Of a stretch of DNA of 37,276 nucleotides, positions 1-7,345 are shown piece after piece. The notes beneath the pieces are model-generated. The model did not search any database. It had not been told where the DNA came from and saw only the letters and a list, made by a program, of their open reading frames with translations. Position 1 is the first letter of the stretch. The number at the start of each line of letters is the position of its first letter. The position numbers were made by a program, and so were the translations under genes. This stretch comes from Betaproteobacteria bacterium UBA2293 (GTDB lineage Bacteria > Pseudomonadota > Gammaproteobacteria > Burkholderiales > Rhodocyclaceae): NCBI GenBank assembly GCA_002345845.1, contig DDWF01000276.1:1-37276 (forward strand), read 5' to 3'.

Positions 1-719
1 GCCGCCTCGCCCAGCTTGCGCAGGACGCTTTCCTCGATGGCCGGCTTGGCCACCAGGTTGAGGACAACGATGGCCTCGCCCCAGTCCCAGACCGTCAGCG
101 TCTTTTCCATCAGTTCGCGGAAGCCCTGCCAGACCGGATCGGTTTCCCAGTACTTGCGCTCATCGACGCCGAAGCCCTTGTCGGCGAACTGCAGCGACAG
201 CTCCTTGGTCCGGTAGGCGGTGTGGCTGAGCCAGCGCAGGCTGTCGGCCATCTGGAAGTAGTTGCAGTTGGTGATGGTGCTGGCTGGCGACACCTGGCCG
301 ACGTAGGCCGAGGCCATCTGCAGGGTGTGGAACAGGTAGCGGGCCGGCGTGTAGAAGCGGGCCAGCGAACCGGCCCAGCGCGTATCGAGCGCCTTGTCGT
401 GCTCGCGCTGGTTGAACTGGTCGAGGAGGCTGAAGACGTAGGTCTCCTGGCCGTCCTGCATCAGGTTGTAGGTGCGGTAGACGACTTCGTCCGGATCGCG
501 GAAGGCGTTCCAGTCTTCATGCTTGAGCGAGGTACCGAAAGTGTTCTTCTTGTACCAGGTGTTCATGAACATGTTGGGATCGAGCTCGTAGGGCGAGTTC
601 GGATCGCGGTCGTTGTAGTGCAGGTTGGCGCTGACGATCTCGTACTCGCTCGGCTTGCGGCGGCTGGCGGCGAGATGGCTCCAGGTCTTCAGCGGCTTCA
701 GGATCTGGGTTTCGGACAT
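1..719 (-). CDS. tmoE: Toluene monooxygenase hydroxylase beta subunit (partial, 3' end outside window)
   Basis: Beta subunit of the diiron hydroxylase of a four-component toluene/benzene monooxygenase, the structural partner of the catalytic alpha subunit in the (alpha beta gamma)2 hydroxylase. The minus-strand frame opens with MSETQILKPLKTWSHLAASR, typical of TmoE/TbuA2-type proteins, and stays open for about 239 codons to the window edge; the family is about 325 residues, so roughly a quarter is missing. The start at 719 is supported by a GAGGAGAC Shine-Dalgarno motif, the same motif used by the other genes of the cluster. It is the fifth gene of tmoABCDE; the reductase gene tmoF would be expected next, outside the window. 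Family assignment is secure; the exact substrate (toluene, benzene, phenol) cannot be read from this subunit. Confidence 0.93.
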   Translation of the reverse strand, partial: MSETQILKPLKTWSHLAASRRKPSEYEIVSANLHYNDRDPNSPYELDPNMFMNTWYKKNTFGTSLKHEDWNAFRDPDEVVYRTYNLMQDGQETYVFSLLDQFNQREHDKALDTRWAGSLARFYTPARYLFHTLQMASAYVGQVSPASTITNCNYFQMADSLRWLSHTAYRTKELSLQFADKGFGVDERKYWETDPVWQGFRELMEKTLTVWDWGEAIVVLNLVAKPAIEESVLRKLGEA

Positions 720-778
720 GTCTTTGTCTCCTCGATGTTCTTGGTATCGGGCGTGGCCGGGCGGTTACCGACGACGAC

Positions 779-1093
779 CTACAGGGTCTTACTGAAGTAG
801 AAGCGGACGGCGTTGGGCTGGCTCTCGATCTGCCCGGCGAAGGAACTGAGGTCCACTTCCAGGTCGTTGATCTTGAACGGCCGCCCCAGCTCCTCGGCGA
901 TGGTTTCCTGGCGCAGGATCATTTCCTGTTCGGCATGGATGCGGATGTAGGCCCGCTTGTCCTCGACGAAGATTTCCTTGCCCGGGTTGTCCACCCGCGC
1001 CGCCTCGATCACCGCCATGGCCAGGTCGCCGGCACGCATCACCGGGCCAACCATGTTGTTGTGATAGGACTGTCCTGCTGTCGACGTACTCAT
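779..1093 (-). CDS. tmoD: Toluene monooxygenase effector (coupling) protein
   Basis: Small cofactor-free regulatory protein that binds the hydroxylase and couples electron transfer to oxygen activation. The 104 residues match the TmoD/MmoB family: HNNMVGPVMRAGDLA near the N-terminus, NPGKEI, LGRPFKINDLEV and the terminal VRFYFSKTL. The start at 1093 gives the usual family length of about 103 and has AAGGAGACAGCA just upstream. The frame continues upstream, and a second ATG at 1201 would add 36 residues (MNFINWFKNLF, then an Ala/Gln-rich stretch); that start has a poorer ribosome site. It lies between tmoC and tmoE in the canonical order. Confidence 0.92.
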   Translation of the reverse strand: MSTSTAGQSYHNNMVGPVMRAGDLAMAVIEAARVDNPGKEIFVEDKRAYIRIHAEQEMILRQETIAEELGRPFKINDLEVDLSSFAGQIESQPNAVRFYFSKTL

Positions 1094-1232
1094 TGCTGTC
1101 TCCTTTTGTTGTTCCTGCACCGCCTCCCTGGCGGCAACCGGCTGGGCGACGACGGTCGCCGCCGGGCTGAATAAGTTCTTGAACCAGTTGATGAAGTTCA
1201 TCCGATGTTCCGTTCCGTGCGGCGCGCAGCGT

Positions 1233-1568
1233 TCAGCTATGGGCAAACAGTGGGCTGACGCCCTCGGTCTGGACCAGGATGTCGTCGCCGTTCAGCTTGA
1301 CCGGGTATTCGGCCAGGGCGCAGTTGTCCGGGTTGATGCCCTTGCCGTTGCAGGCATCGAACTGCCAGAGATGGGCGCGACAGATGATCTTCTGGCCGTC
1401 GAACTTGCCTTCCGCCAGCGGGATGTCCTGGTGCGGGCAGATTCCCTGGAAGGCCTTGACCTCACCGCCTTCGGCACAGACCAGCAGGATCTCGTGACCA
1501 TTGACCGTGAACGGTTCCATTTCGCCTTCCCACAGGTCATCGACCGTGCACACCTTGGTAAAACTCAT
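1233..1568 (-). CDS. tmoC: Toluene monooxygenase Rieske ferredoxin
   Basis: Rieske [2Fe-2S] ferredoxin of 111 residues that carries electrons from the NADH reductase (TmoF) to the diiron hydroxylase. The cluster motifs are intact: CPHQ at about residues 45-48 and CRAHLW at about 64-69, the C-X-H...C-X2-H arrangement. Start MSFTKVCTVDDLWEGEMEPF and ending near AHS are very close to T4moC, and the length matches (112). The start at 1568 follows GGAGAGAAGC. Third gene of the tmo operon, 30 bp after tmoB. Confidence 0.95.
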   Translation of the reverse strand: MSFTKVCTVDDLWEGEMEPFTVNGHEILLVCAEGGEVKAFQGICPHQDIPLAEGKFDGQKIICRAHLWQFDACNGKGINPDNCALAEYPVKLNGDDILVQTEGVSPLFAHS

Positions 1569-1598
1569 GCTTCTCTCCGATGTCGTTTTGGCTGGGGC

Positions 1599-1859
1599 CT
1601 AGGCGGCTTGCCAGATGATTTCGACGGTTTCCGTCGGCTTCAGGCCGGATTCGGCCACCTTCATCGTGCGCGGGAAGAAATCCGGCGCGTCCTGGCGGCG
1701 GACGCGCAAGATGCAGCCGGGACGGTCGCGCACCCGGCGCCCGACCGAATGCACGGCAGCGGCGGCAGCCACTTCGTCCATGGTGTTTTCGGTATCGACC
1801 GGCAGCAGTTGCAAGACAAAATCGCCCTCGAAATTCGAGGTCAGCGGATATAAGGCCAT
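1599..1859 (-). CDS. tmoB: Toluene monooxygenase hydroxylase gamma subunit
   Basis: Gamma subunit of the hydroxylase, a small ubiquitin-like-fold protein that packs on the alpha subunit. The 86 residues fit the TmoB family (about 84), with the conserved segments FEGDFVLQLLPVDTENTMD, VGRRV and ESGLKPTETVEI. The start at 1859 has a GAGGAGACTGAACCA leader. It sits between tmoA and tmoC as in tmo, tbu and tou clusters. Confidence 0.94.
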   Translation of the reverse strand: MALYPLTSNFEGDFVLQLLPVDTENTMDEVAAAAAVHSVGRRVRDRPGCILRVRRQDAPDFFPRTMKVAESGLKPTETVEIIWQAA

Positions 1860-1925
1860 TGGTTCAGTCTCCTCGTTGGACCGGACGCGGCGCCCGCGGC
1901 GCCGTGTCCGTCTTGTGGTTGTAGG

Positions 1926-3431
1926 TCAGCTCGCCTTCTTGGCGGCACGCAGGGCGCGGTAGATTTCGGCCCAGGCATAGTTGTGGGCGTCGTCGCCGAT
2001 CTCGCCCGGGGCCAGGCCCATGTACTGCAGCGCCCCGCCGAGATCCATCGGCTGGATCATGCCGGCCAGGAAGCGGTCGACCAGGGACAGGTGGCCGGCG
2101 TAGCGCTCCGGCTCCTGCTCGAAGACCCAGCGGTCTACTTCGGAACCGAAGTGGTAGAGGCGGCCCTTGTATTCGAGCGGGTAGTCCTTGACGTTCCAGC
2201 CCTTGCCCGGCGTGCCGAGGATCGGCAACTGACACATGTTGCAGACGTAGGGCAGCGTTTCCGGATAGGCCTTGGCCATGTTGCCGTCCACGACGTTGTC
2301 GATGAAGACATCCCAGCACTGGCCCCAGGTGTCGTTCCAGCCGGGGTATTTCTCTTCCAGCCAGGCGCGCTCGTCCGGGGTGATGCCGGCAGCCGGGTTC
2401 CACCACAGGGTCGGCCGCCAGTAGTAGGCGCCGAGGTGCATGCCGTGGTGGGTCTGGGCGATGTCCTTGAGGAAGATGTCCCAGTACCAGGGCAGGTCGA
2501 GCCCCATGTCGGTCAGCGCCCGCTCGAACTGGGCGACGATCCACTCCTCCATGAACTCCTTGAAGGACTGCTTGCGATGCTCGAGCGGCGTGTAGTAGTC
2601 CATGATCGGGCCGGTCAGCACCGAGAACAGCTTCCAGGCGCCCCAGACGGCGATGTCGACGCGCTTCTGCGCCTCGGCCTTGTGGCCGTTCTCGATCAGC
2701 ACCTTGAGGGCCGGGCCGCCGATCTGGGCGTGGCGCGACTCGTCGGTCTGGATGCTGGAGATCAAGTTGGCGAAGGTGTGGTCGCCGGCTTCGGCGGCGT
2801 CGGCAGCGAGGCCGAGGAACTGCATGTTGGTAAAGCCGGTTTCGAAGCTGAAGGTGAGCATGATCGAGACGCTGATCGCGTCGCGGGTCATCATGATGTC
2901 GTCGAAGAAGTGCCGCGCCGCGATCATCGCCCACTCGTTGGTGTCGTAGGCCTTGAAGGCCCAGTCCATCTGGCGGTCCTTGGATACATGCTCATGCGGG
3001 AAGTAGAGCTGCATCTGGCCGTGGCGGATCTCGTCGAGGCAGCCAAGCGTCGCCATGTTGCGCATGCCCGGCGCCTTGGAGAAACGCATCATCCGCGCCT
3101 CGGCGCTGGCGGCGGCATATTCGCCGCGGGCGATGGCGCCGTAGTGCGCCTTCATCACCGACTTCCAGCCCGGATCGGCGTTCTCGAAGATGCGGCTGCG
3201 CTCCAGCGCCGCCTTCACGGAGTAGGCACCGGCATCCTTGTCGCGTTGCACCTTCACGTATTCCGGGTAGGTCTGCTTGTAGGGCTCGTCGTACTTTTCC
3301 CAGGCGTTCTGCGGCAGGCCGAAATCGCCCGACAGCTTGGGCGGGAACAATTCGTCTTCGGTCACGTACGACGGAGTCCAGTTGGTGCTTCTGGCCAGGT
3401 CATACCAATCCATTCTGTTGAGTACAGCCAT
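1926..3431 (-). CDS. tmoA: Toluene monooxygenase hydroxylase alpha subunit (diiron oxygenase)
   Basis: Catalytic subunit of the soluble diiron toluene/benzene monooxygenase; it hydroxylates the aromatic ring using O2 and electrons from the Rieske ferredoxin. It has 501 residues, like T4moH (about 500). All six iron ligands are at the T4moH positions: E104 (GEYAA), E134 and H137 (LDEIRH), E197 (SFETG), E231 and H234 (DESRH). The gating Thr is kept (T201), as are pocket residues I100, G103, A107, F176 and Q228, so the pocket is of the T4MO/TbuA1 type. The frame runs on upstream, but the start at 3431 begins MAVLNRMDWYDLARSTNW like the family and follows GAGGAGACACAA. It is the first gene of tmoABCDE and diverges from the aldolase/dioxygenase operon. 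Regiospecificity cannot be settled from sequence alone. Confidence 0.97.
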   Translation of the reverse strand: MAVLNRMDWYDLARSTNWTPSYVTEDELFPPKLSGDFGLPQNAWEKYDEPYKQTYPEYVKVQRDKDAGAYSVKAALERSRIFENADPGWKSVMKAHYGAIARGEYAAASAEARMMRFSKAPGMRNMATLGCLDEIRHGQMQLYFPHEHVSKDRQMDWAFKAYDTNEWAMIAARHFFDDIMMTRDAISVSIMLTFSFETGFTNMQFLGLAADAAEAGDHTFANLISSIQTDESRHAQIGGPALKVLIENGHKAEAQKRVDIAVWGAWKLFSVLTGPIMDYYTPLEHRKQSFKEFMEEWIVAQFERALTDMGLDLPWYWDIFLKDIAQTHHGMHLGAYYWRPTLWWNPAAGITPDERAWLEEKYPGWNDTWGQCWDVFIDNVVDGNMAKAYPETLPYVCNMCQLPILGTPGKGWNVKDYPLEYKGRLYHFGSEVDRWVFEQEPERYAGHLSLVDRFLAGMIQPMDLGGALQYMGLAPGEIGDDAHNYAWAEIYRALRAAKKAS

Positions 3432-3792
3432 TTGTGTCTCCTCTAGGGTGCAGGCTGGCAGGCCTGCGATTTCCGAATCCGGGCGGTCTCGGCCACCGGA
3501 CTTCAGCGAAACCAGAAATTTCTCGAGATTTCGCGATGACTCAAAGTTATTCGGAAAGTCATAGGGCGCCAATTAGACTTTGGTTTAGAACGGCAACCGG
3601 GGAATCCCCCTTCACCACTGTCGCTGCCAGGACACCCCGCACGACGAGGCGCCTGGCCCTGTCATACCTTTCCCGTATCACCCGACAATTTCAACGGTAT
3701 TGGACGGTATTCCGCGCATCACATTTAATTGATTCAACGATCCCCGGGCGCCATTCAGGCATGCCGGGACATTCAATTTCAGGCGAGCAGCA
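3432..3792. promoter_or_regulatory. Divergent control region between tmoA and the lower-pathway operon
   Basis: 361 bases without a gene, more AT-rich than the flanking coding DNA, that must hold promoters for both divergent operons. Toward the plus-strand operon a possible sigma70 promoter is TTGGAC (3700-3705), an 18-base gap and TTTAAT (3724-3729). Overlapping it is a direct repeat of CGGTATT at 3695-3701 and 3705-3711, exactly 10 bp apart, as expected for a regulator binding one face of the helix. A short palindrome TCTCGAGA lies on the tmoA side near 3521-3528. No convincing sigma54 -24/-12 element was seen on either strand. The regulator gene is not in the window. Confidence 0.45.
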
Positions 3793-4593
3793 ATGGACAT
3801 TCCCCACAACCAGTTCAAACAGGCGCTGCAGGCCGGCCGCGAGCAGATCGGGCTGTGGCTGGGCCTAGGCGAGACATTCAGCGCCGAGATCTGCGCCGGG
3901 GCCGGTTTCGACTGGTTGCTGATCGATGCCGAGCATGGGCCCAACGACCTGCGCAGCATCCTCTCGCAGTTGCAGGCGCTGGCGCCCTACCCGACGCAGC
4001 CGGTGGTACGGCCACCACAGGGCGACCATGTGCTGATCAAGCAGTTGCTGGAAACCGGCGTCCAGACGCTGCTCATCCCGATGGTCGAATCAGCGGAACA
4101 GGCGCGCGGGCTGGTCGAAGCGATGCGCTATCCGCCGGCCGGCATCCGCGGCGTCGGCAGTGCCCTGGCCCGCGCCTCGCGCTGGGGACGCATCGACAAC
4201 TACGCGCACCTGGCCAATGAGCAGATGTGCCTGCTCGTCCAGGTCGAGACGCGGCCCGGTTATGAGCAGCTGGACAGCATCCTGGCGGTCGACGGCGTCG
4301 ATGGCGTGTTTTTCGGCTCGGCCGACCTTGCCGCCTCCTATGGCTATCTGGGACAGTCCACCCACCCGGAAATCGTCGCCGCCATTGAGGAAGGCCTGCG
4401 CCGCACGCGGGCCGCCGGCAAGGCGGGCGGCGTGCTGTGCAGCGACCGGCAGCTGAACGAACGTTATCTGGCGGCCGGCGCCAATTTCGTTGCGGTGGGC
4501 GTCGATGCGCTGCTGCTCAGCGCGGCGACCTCGGCGCTGTGCCAGATCTACAAGCCGGAGACAGGAACAGCCGGCACGCCCGGATCATATTGA
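3793..4593 (+). CDS. HpcH/HpaI-family class II aldolase (4-hydroxy-2-oxoacid aldolase)
   Basis: Metal-dependent aldolase of the HpaI family (266 residues; E. coli HpaI 262), which splits 4-hydroxy-2-oxoacids into pyruvate and an aldehyde. The catalytic set is present, offset by three from E. coli: H48 in DAEHGPND (H45), R73 in VVRPPQGD (R70), metal ligands E152 in VQVETRPG (E149) and D178 in FFGSADLA (D175). As the first gene of an operon with catechol 2,3-dioxygenase it probably performs the last carbon-carbon cleavage of the meta pathway (4-hydroxy-2-oxopentanoate type substrate). Most toluene meta pathways use an unrelated DmpG/BphI aldolase paired with an acylating aldehyde dehydrogenase; no such dehydrogenase lies here. 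The precise substrate is inferred from context. Confidence 0.88.
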   Translation: MDIPHNQFKQALQAGREQIGLWLGLGETFSAEICAGAGFDWLLIDAEHGPNDLRSILSQLQALAPYPTQPVVRPPQGDHVLIKQLLETGVQTLLIPMVESAEQARGLVEAMRYPPAGIRGVGSALARASRWGRIDNYAHLANEQMCLLVQVETRPGYEQLDSILAVDGVDGVFFGSADLAASYGYLGQSTHPEIVAAIEEGLRRTRAAGKAGGVLCSDRQLNERYLAAGANFVAVGVDALLLSAATSALCQIYKPETGTAGTPGSY

Positions 4594-4669
4594 ACAGATT
4601 CATTCAAAACCCAGGCCATCGCTGAATGGCCGGCGAGACAAGCAGCAGACAACCAAAGGAGCGAAGACA

Positions 4670-5605
4670 ATGGCAATGACAGGGGTTTTACGACCGGGAC
4701 ACGGGGCGATCCGGGTGCTCGATCTCGAGGAGGCGGTGCATCACTACCGCGACATCATGGGCCTGGTGGAGACCGGGCGCGACGCCCAGGGGCGGGTGTA
4801 CCTCAAATGCTGGGACGAGCGCGATCACAACAGCGTCGTGCTGCGCCAGGCGGACCGTGCCGGCATCGATTTCTTCGGTTTCAAGGTGCGCGACAAAGCC
4901 AGCCTCAACCAGCTGGATGCCGACCTGCGCGCCTATGGCGTCAACACCGAGCGCATCCCCGCCGGCGAGATGCTGGAAACCGGCGAGCGGGTCCGTTTCG
5001 AGATTCCGTCAGGCCACCTGATCGAGCTCTATGCCGAGAAGAAGGCCGTCGGCAACGGCCTGCAGGTGCAGAACCCGGCGCCGTGGACCAAGGCTTCGGA
5101 AAACGGTATCGCACCGGTCCGGCTCGACCACTGCCTGCTCTACGGGCCGAACGTCGCTGCCGTGCAGAAGCTGTTCACCGAGGTGCTCGGCTTCTATCTG
5201 GTCGAGCGCGTACTGGCGCCGGACAACGAAACCAGCGCCGCCATCTGGCTCTCCTGTTCGCACAAGGTGCACGACATAGCCTTCGTCGAACATCCGGAAC
5301 CGGGCAAGCTGCATCACCTGTCCTTCCTGCTCGAAAGCTGGGAGGAAGTGCTGCGCGCCAGCGACATCCTGTCGATGAACAAGGTGCCCATCGACATTGG
5401 CCCGACCCGCCACGGCATCACCCGCGGCTGCACCATCTACGCCTGGGACCCGTCCGGCAACCGGTTCGAGACTTTCATGGGCGGCTACCAGCCCTACCCC
5501 GACTACGAGCCGACAACCTGGACCTTCGACGGCCTGGGCGCCGGCGGCGGGCTGGACTACCCGCAGCGCAAATTGCATGAGACCTTCCTCACCGTCGTGA
5601 CCTGA
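4670..5605 (+). CDS. Catechol 2,3-dioxygenase (extradiol, VOC family)
   Basis: Fe(II) extradiol dioxygenase of 311 residues that opens catechol or methylcatechol next to the hydroxyls to a yellow 2-hydroxymuconic semialdehyde. Two VOC modules are visible. The iron ligands lie in the second: H154 (VRLDHCLLYG), His in KLHHLSF (about 216) and E267 (GNRFETFMGG), corresponding to XylE H153, H214 and E265. Start MAMTGVLRPGHGAIRVLDLE resembles XylE/DmpB/TbuE. The ATG at 4670 follows AAAGGAGCGAAGACA, which excludes the longer open frame upstream. It links the monooxygenase products to the downstream SDR-like and tautomerase genes. Close to the TbuE subgroup by eye; the gene symbol is left open. Confidence 0.95.
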   Translation: MAMTGVLRPGHGAIRVLDLEEAVHHYRDIMGLVETGRDAQGRVYLKCWDERDHNSVVLRQADRAGIDFFGFKVRDKASLNQLDADLRAYGVNTERIPAGEMLETGERVRFEIPSGHLIELYAEKKAVGNGLQVQNPAPWTKASENGIAPVRLDHCLLYGPNVAAVQKLFTEVLGFYLVERVLAPDNETSAAIWLSCSHKVHDIAFVEHPEPGKLHHLSFLLESWEEVLRASDILSMNKVPIDIGPTRHGITRGCTIYAWDPSGNRFETFMGGYQPYPDYEPTTWTFDGLGAGGGLDYPQRKLHETFLTVVT

Positions 5606-5616
5606 GGCCGTTGGCG

Positions 5617-6381
5617 ATGAAACCCTACGCGGAATGCGAAACCTGTGCCGTCCTGGTCGGCGCTACCGGCGACTTCGGCACGGCGATTACCAGACGGCTG
5701 CTTGACGCCGGCCTCGGCGTCATCGCCGTCGCCCGCTCAAGCGCCAGCCTGCAGGCGCTGACGGCCGCCCATCCCGGCGTCAAACCCTGTGCTGCCGACA
5801 TTTCGGGCGACGCCGCCATCGCCACCATCGCCGCTGCCATCGACAAACCGGTGCGCATGCTCGTGCATGGACCGGGAGTGGCGGTGGCCGGTGGCATCCT
5901 GACGGCGCCGACGGAGTCGATGGTCGATGCCGTCAACATCAAGGTCGGCGGCCTGCTGCGCCTGGTGCGGGCGGCCGATGCCCATCTGACGGCCGGCTCA
6001 CGCATCGTCGCCATCGGCGGCCACTACGGCCTGGAGCCGACCGCCTATGCAGCGGCCGCCGGCATCGCCAACGCCGCCATCCTGAATGTCGTGCGCCAGC
6101 TGAGCCTGGCCTACGGCCCGCGCGGCGTCACCGCCCACACCATCGTTCCCGGCCCGGCCGACACCGACCGCCTGCGCCGCGTCGCCGCCACCCGCGCCGA
6201 ACAGCGCGGCTGCAGCACCGACGAGGTGCTCGACGAAATGCGCGCCGAATCCTCGCTCGGCATCCTCAGCACGCCGGAACAAATTGCCTGGGCGGTCAGC
6301 CTGCTGCTCGCCCCGGAAGCCGACGCGATGACCGGTTCCAGCCTGATGCTCGACGCCGGTCGCCGGCGCGGCCTTCCCTAA
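5617..6381 (+). CDS. SDR-family protein with incomplete catalytic tetrad
   Basis: Rossmann-fold short-chain dehydrogenase/reductase-like protein of 254 residues. The nucleotide-binding glycine motif is VGATGDFG (about 15-21), the structural Asn is in AVNIKVGG (N107) and the usual VxPGPxxT segment is IVPGPADTD. The active site deviates: the usual Ser position lies in VAIGGHYG (Gly), and the YxxxK motif reads Y144-AAA-A148, so Tyr remains but Lys is Ala. It may bind NAD(P) but is unlikely to use standard SDR chemistry. ATG at 5617 is preferred over TTG at 5611 because GAGG lies nine bases before it. It is eleven bases after the dioxygenase and shares its operon; a role with the ring-cleavage product is inferred only. 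Confidence 0.8.
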   Translation: MKPYAECETCAVLVGATGDFGTAITRRLLDAGLGVIAVARSSASLQALTAAHPGVKPCAADISGDAAIATIAAAIDKPVRMLVHGPGVAVAGGILTAPTESMVDAVNIKVGGLLRLVRAADAHLTAGSRIVAIGGHYGLEPTAYAAAAGIANAAILNVVRQLSLAYGPRGVTAHTIVPGPADTDRLRRVAATRAEQRGCSTDEVLDEMRAESSLGILSTPEQIAWAVSLLLAPEADAMTGSSLMLDAGRRRGLP

Positions 6382-6396
6382 TCCACGGAGAAAAAC

Positions 6397-6834
6397 ATGC
6401 CCGTCGCCAACCTGCACGTCCTCGCCGGCCACCCACGTGAAAACCTCAAGCAGTGGGTGCGCGAAACCTCGAACGCCCTGGCGGAGACCCTGGCAGCCCC
6501 GATGGACCGCCTGGAAGTCTGGGTCACTGAAATCGACCCCGATCTGTGGGGCATTTGCGGCGCCCCGGCCAGCGAGGTTCTGCAGGAGACACCCCGGCAT
6601 GATGCCGAGATGCCACTGATCAGTATGGTCCTGATGGAAGGGCGGACGATCGAACAACTGCACCGGGTGATCGCCGAACTGAACGCCATCACCGCCCGCC
6701 TGCTAGCTGTCGACCCGGAGCGCATCCGCATCTATATCGCCCACGCCCACCCTGATCGCTGGGGCATTGGCGGCGTCCCGGCGAGCGTCCGCCGGGCCGC
6801 CGAACTGGCTGGCCGGCAAGCAGCCGGGAGCTGA
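6397..6834 (+). CDS. Tandem 4-oxalocrotonate tautomerase-like protein
   Basis: Tautomerase-superfamily protein of 145 residues made of two fused beta-alpha-beta units. After Met removal the first unit exposes the catalytic Pro1 (MPVANLHVLAGHPREN). The second starts with an internal MPLISMVLMEGRTIEQ near residue 72. Each ends with a related segment: EIDPDLWGICGAPAS and HAHPDRWGIGGVPAS. Only the first proline can act as the N-terminal amine base, as in fused superfamily members such as malonate semialdehyde decarboxylase and cis-CaaD-type enzymes. In this operon it probably isomerises the dienol from ring cleavage (2-hydroxymuconate/2-oxalocrotonate step). It begins 15 bp after the SDR gene with GGAG upstream. 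Confidence 0.82.
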   Translation: MPVANLHVLAGHPRENLKQWVRETSNALAETLAAPMDRLEVWVTEIDPDLWGICGAPASEVLQETPRHDAEMPLISMVLMEGRTIEQLHRVIAELNAITARLLAVDPERIRIYIAHAHPDRWGIGGVPASVRRAAELAGRQAAGS

Positions 6835-6854
6835 TTACGCCGGGCGCCAGGCCG

Positions 6855-6887
6855 GGCCACCTATCTTCCAAGTGAAGACTGGTGGCC
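6855..6887. terminator. Hairpin between convergent operons
   Basis: A two-part stem: GGCCACC (6855-6861) pairs with GGTGGCC (6881-6887), and inside it CTTC (6865-6868) pairs with GAAG (6874-6877). It lies in the 64-bp gap between the convergent tautomerase and SH3 genes. It lacks a U tract on either strand, so it is only a probable bidirectional terminator or 3'-end stabiliser. Confidence 0.45.
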
Positions 6888-6898
6888 ATTCGAACAGG

Positions 6899-7345
6899 TC
6901 ATTGCCAAGTCAGCGATTTGGCAATCCAGCCGGTGTCGCCGTATTCATCCTTGATCCTCGTCCAGCTTCCGGACTGGCCAAGCACCTGGAATGAGTAGTA
7001 TCGCTGCACCGGACTCCACTCCAGTTGCGGGTAGCGCGTTCCCGGGCCTTTGCGGATATTGGCCCGATCAGTCTTGACGACCCCACAACGCAACTTGCTG
7101 CTGATCAGCGTGCGATGTATCCAGTGTTTCTCGCCGTCGACGTCCACAACCTTGTACCAGCTCCCGCGCTGGCCAATTTTGCGCAGCGGCATGTAGGTAT
7201 ATACGCGCCAGCTGACCGCATAGTTTGTGCCGGGGCCGCTACGTAGATTTGCTTCCGATGCGGTGACGCACAAGGCATGCGCTTGACCGCTCAGGGACAA
7301 AGTCAGCAGTCCGAGGATGTAGGCGAATCGGGTCGATCTGGTCAT
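6899..7345 (-). CDS. Exported protein with two bacterial SH3 domains
   Basis: Protein of 148 residues with a signal peptide (MTRSTRFAYILGLLTLSLSG, cleavage near QAHA-LC). Two SH3b repeats follow. The first contains ASEANLRSGPGTNYAV and GSWYKVVDVDGEKHWIH; the second DRANIRKGPGTRYPQL and GSWTRIKDEYGDTGWI. Such domains often bind peptidoglycan or other periplasmic ligands. Its ATG overlaps the stop of the M42 peptidase gene (ATGA at 7342-7345), so it is translationally coupled to the NAGGN operon and is its last gene. No function in osmolyte metabolism is known to me; periplasmic or cell-wall sensing is a guess. Confidence 0.85.
   Translation of the reverse strand: MTRSTRFAYILGLLTLSLSGQAHALCVTASEANLRSGPGTNYAVSWRVYTYMPLRKIGQRGSWYKVVDVDGEKHWIHRTLISSKLRCGVVKTDRANIRKGPGTRYPQLEWSPVQRYYSFQVLGQSGSWTRIKDEYGDTGWIAKSLTWQ

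Noticed and set aside
1983..3446. Long plus-strand open frame opposite tmoA
   Set aside because: The minus strand encodes a diiron hydroxylase with all ligands in place; the plus-strand product is a Val/His-rich shadow.
3455..3470. Possible sigma54 element before tmoA (TGGCAGGCCTGCGA)
   Set aside because: It is on the wrong strand for tmoA and the GG-to-GC spacing is too short.
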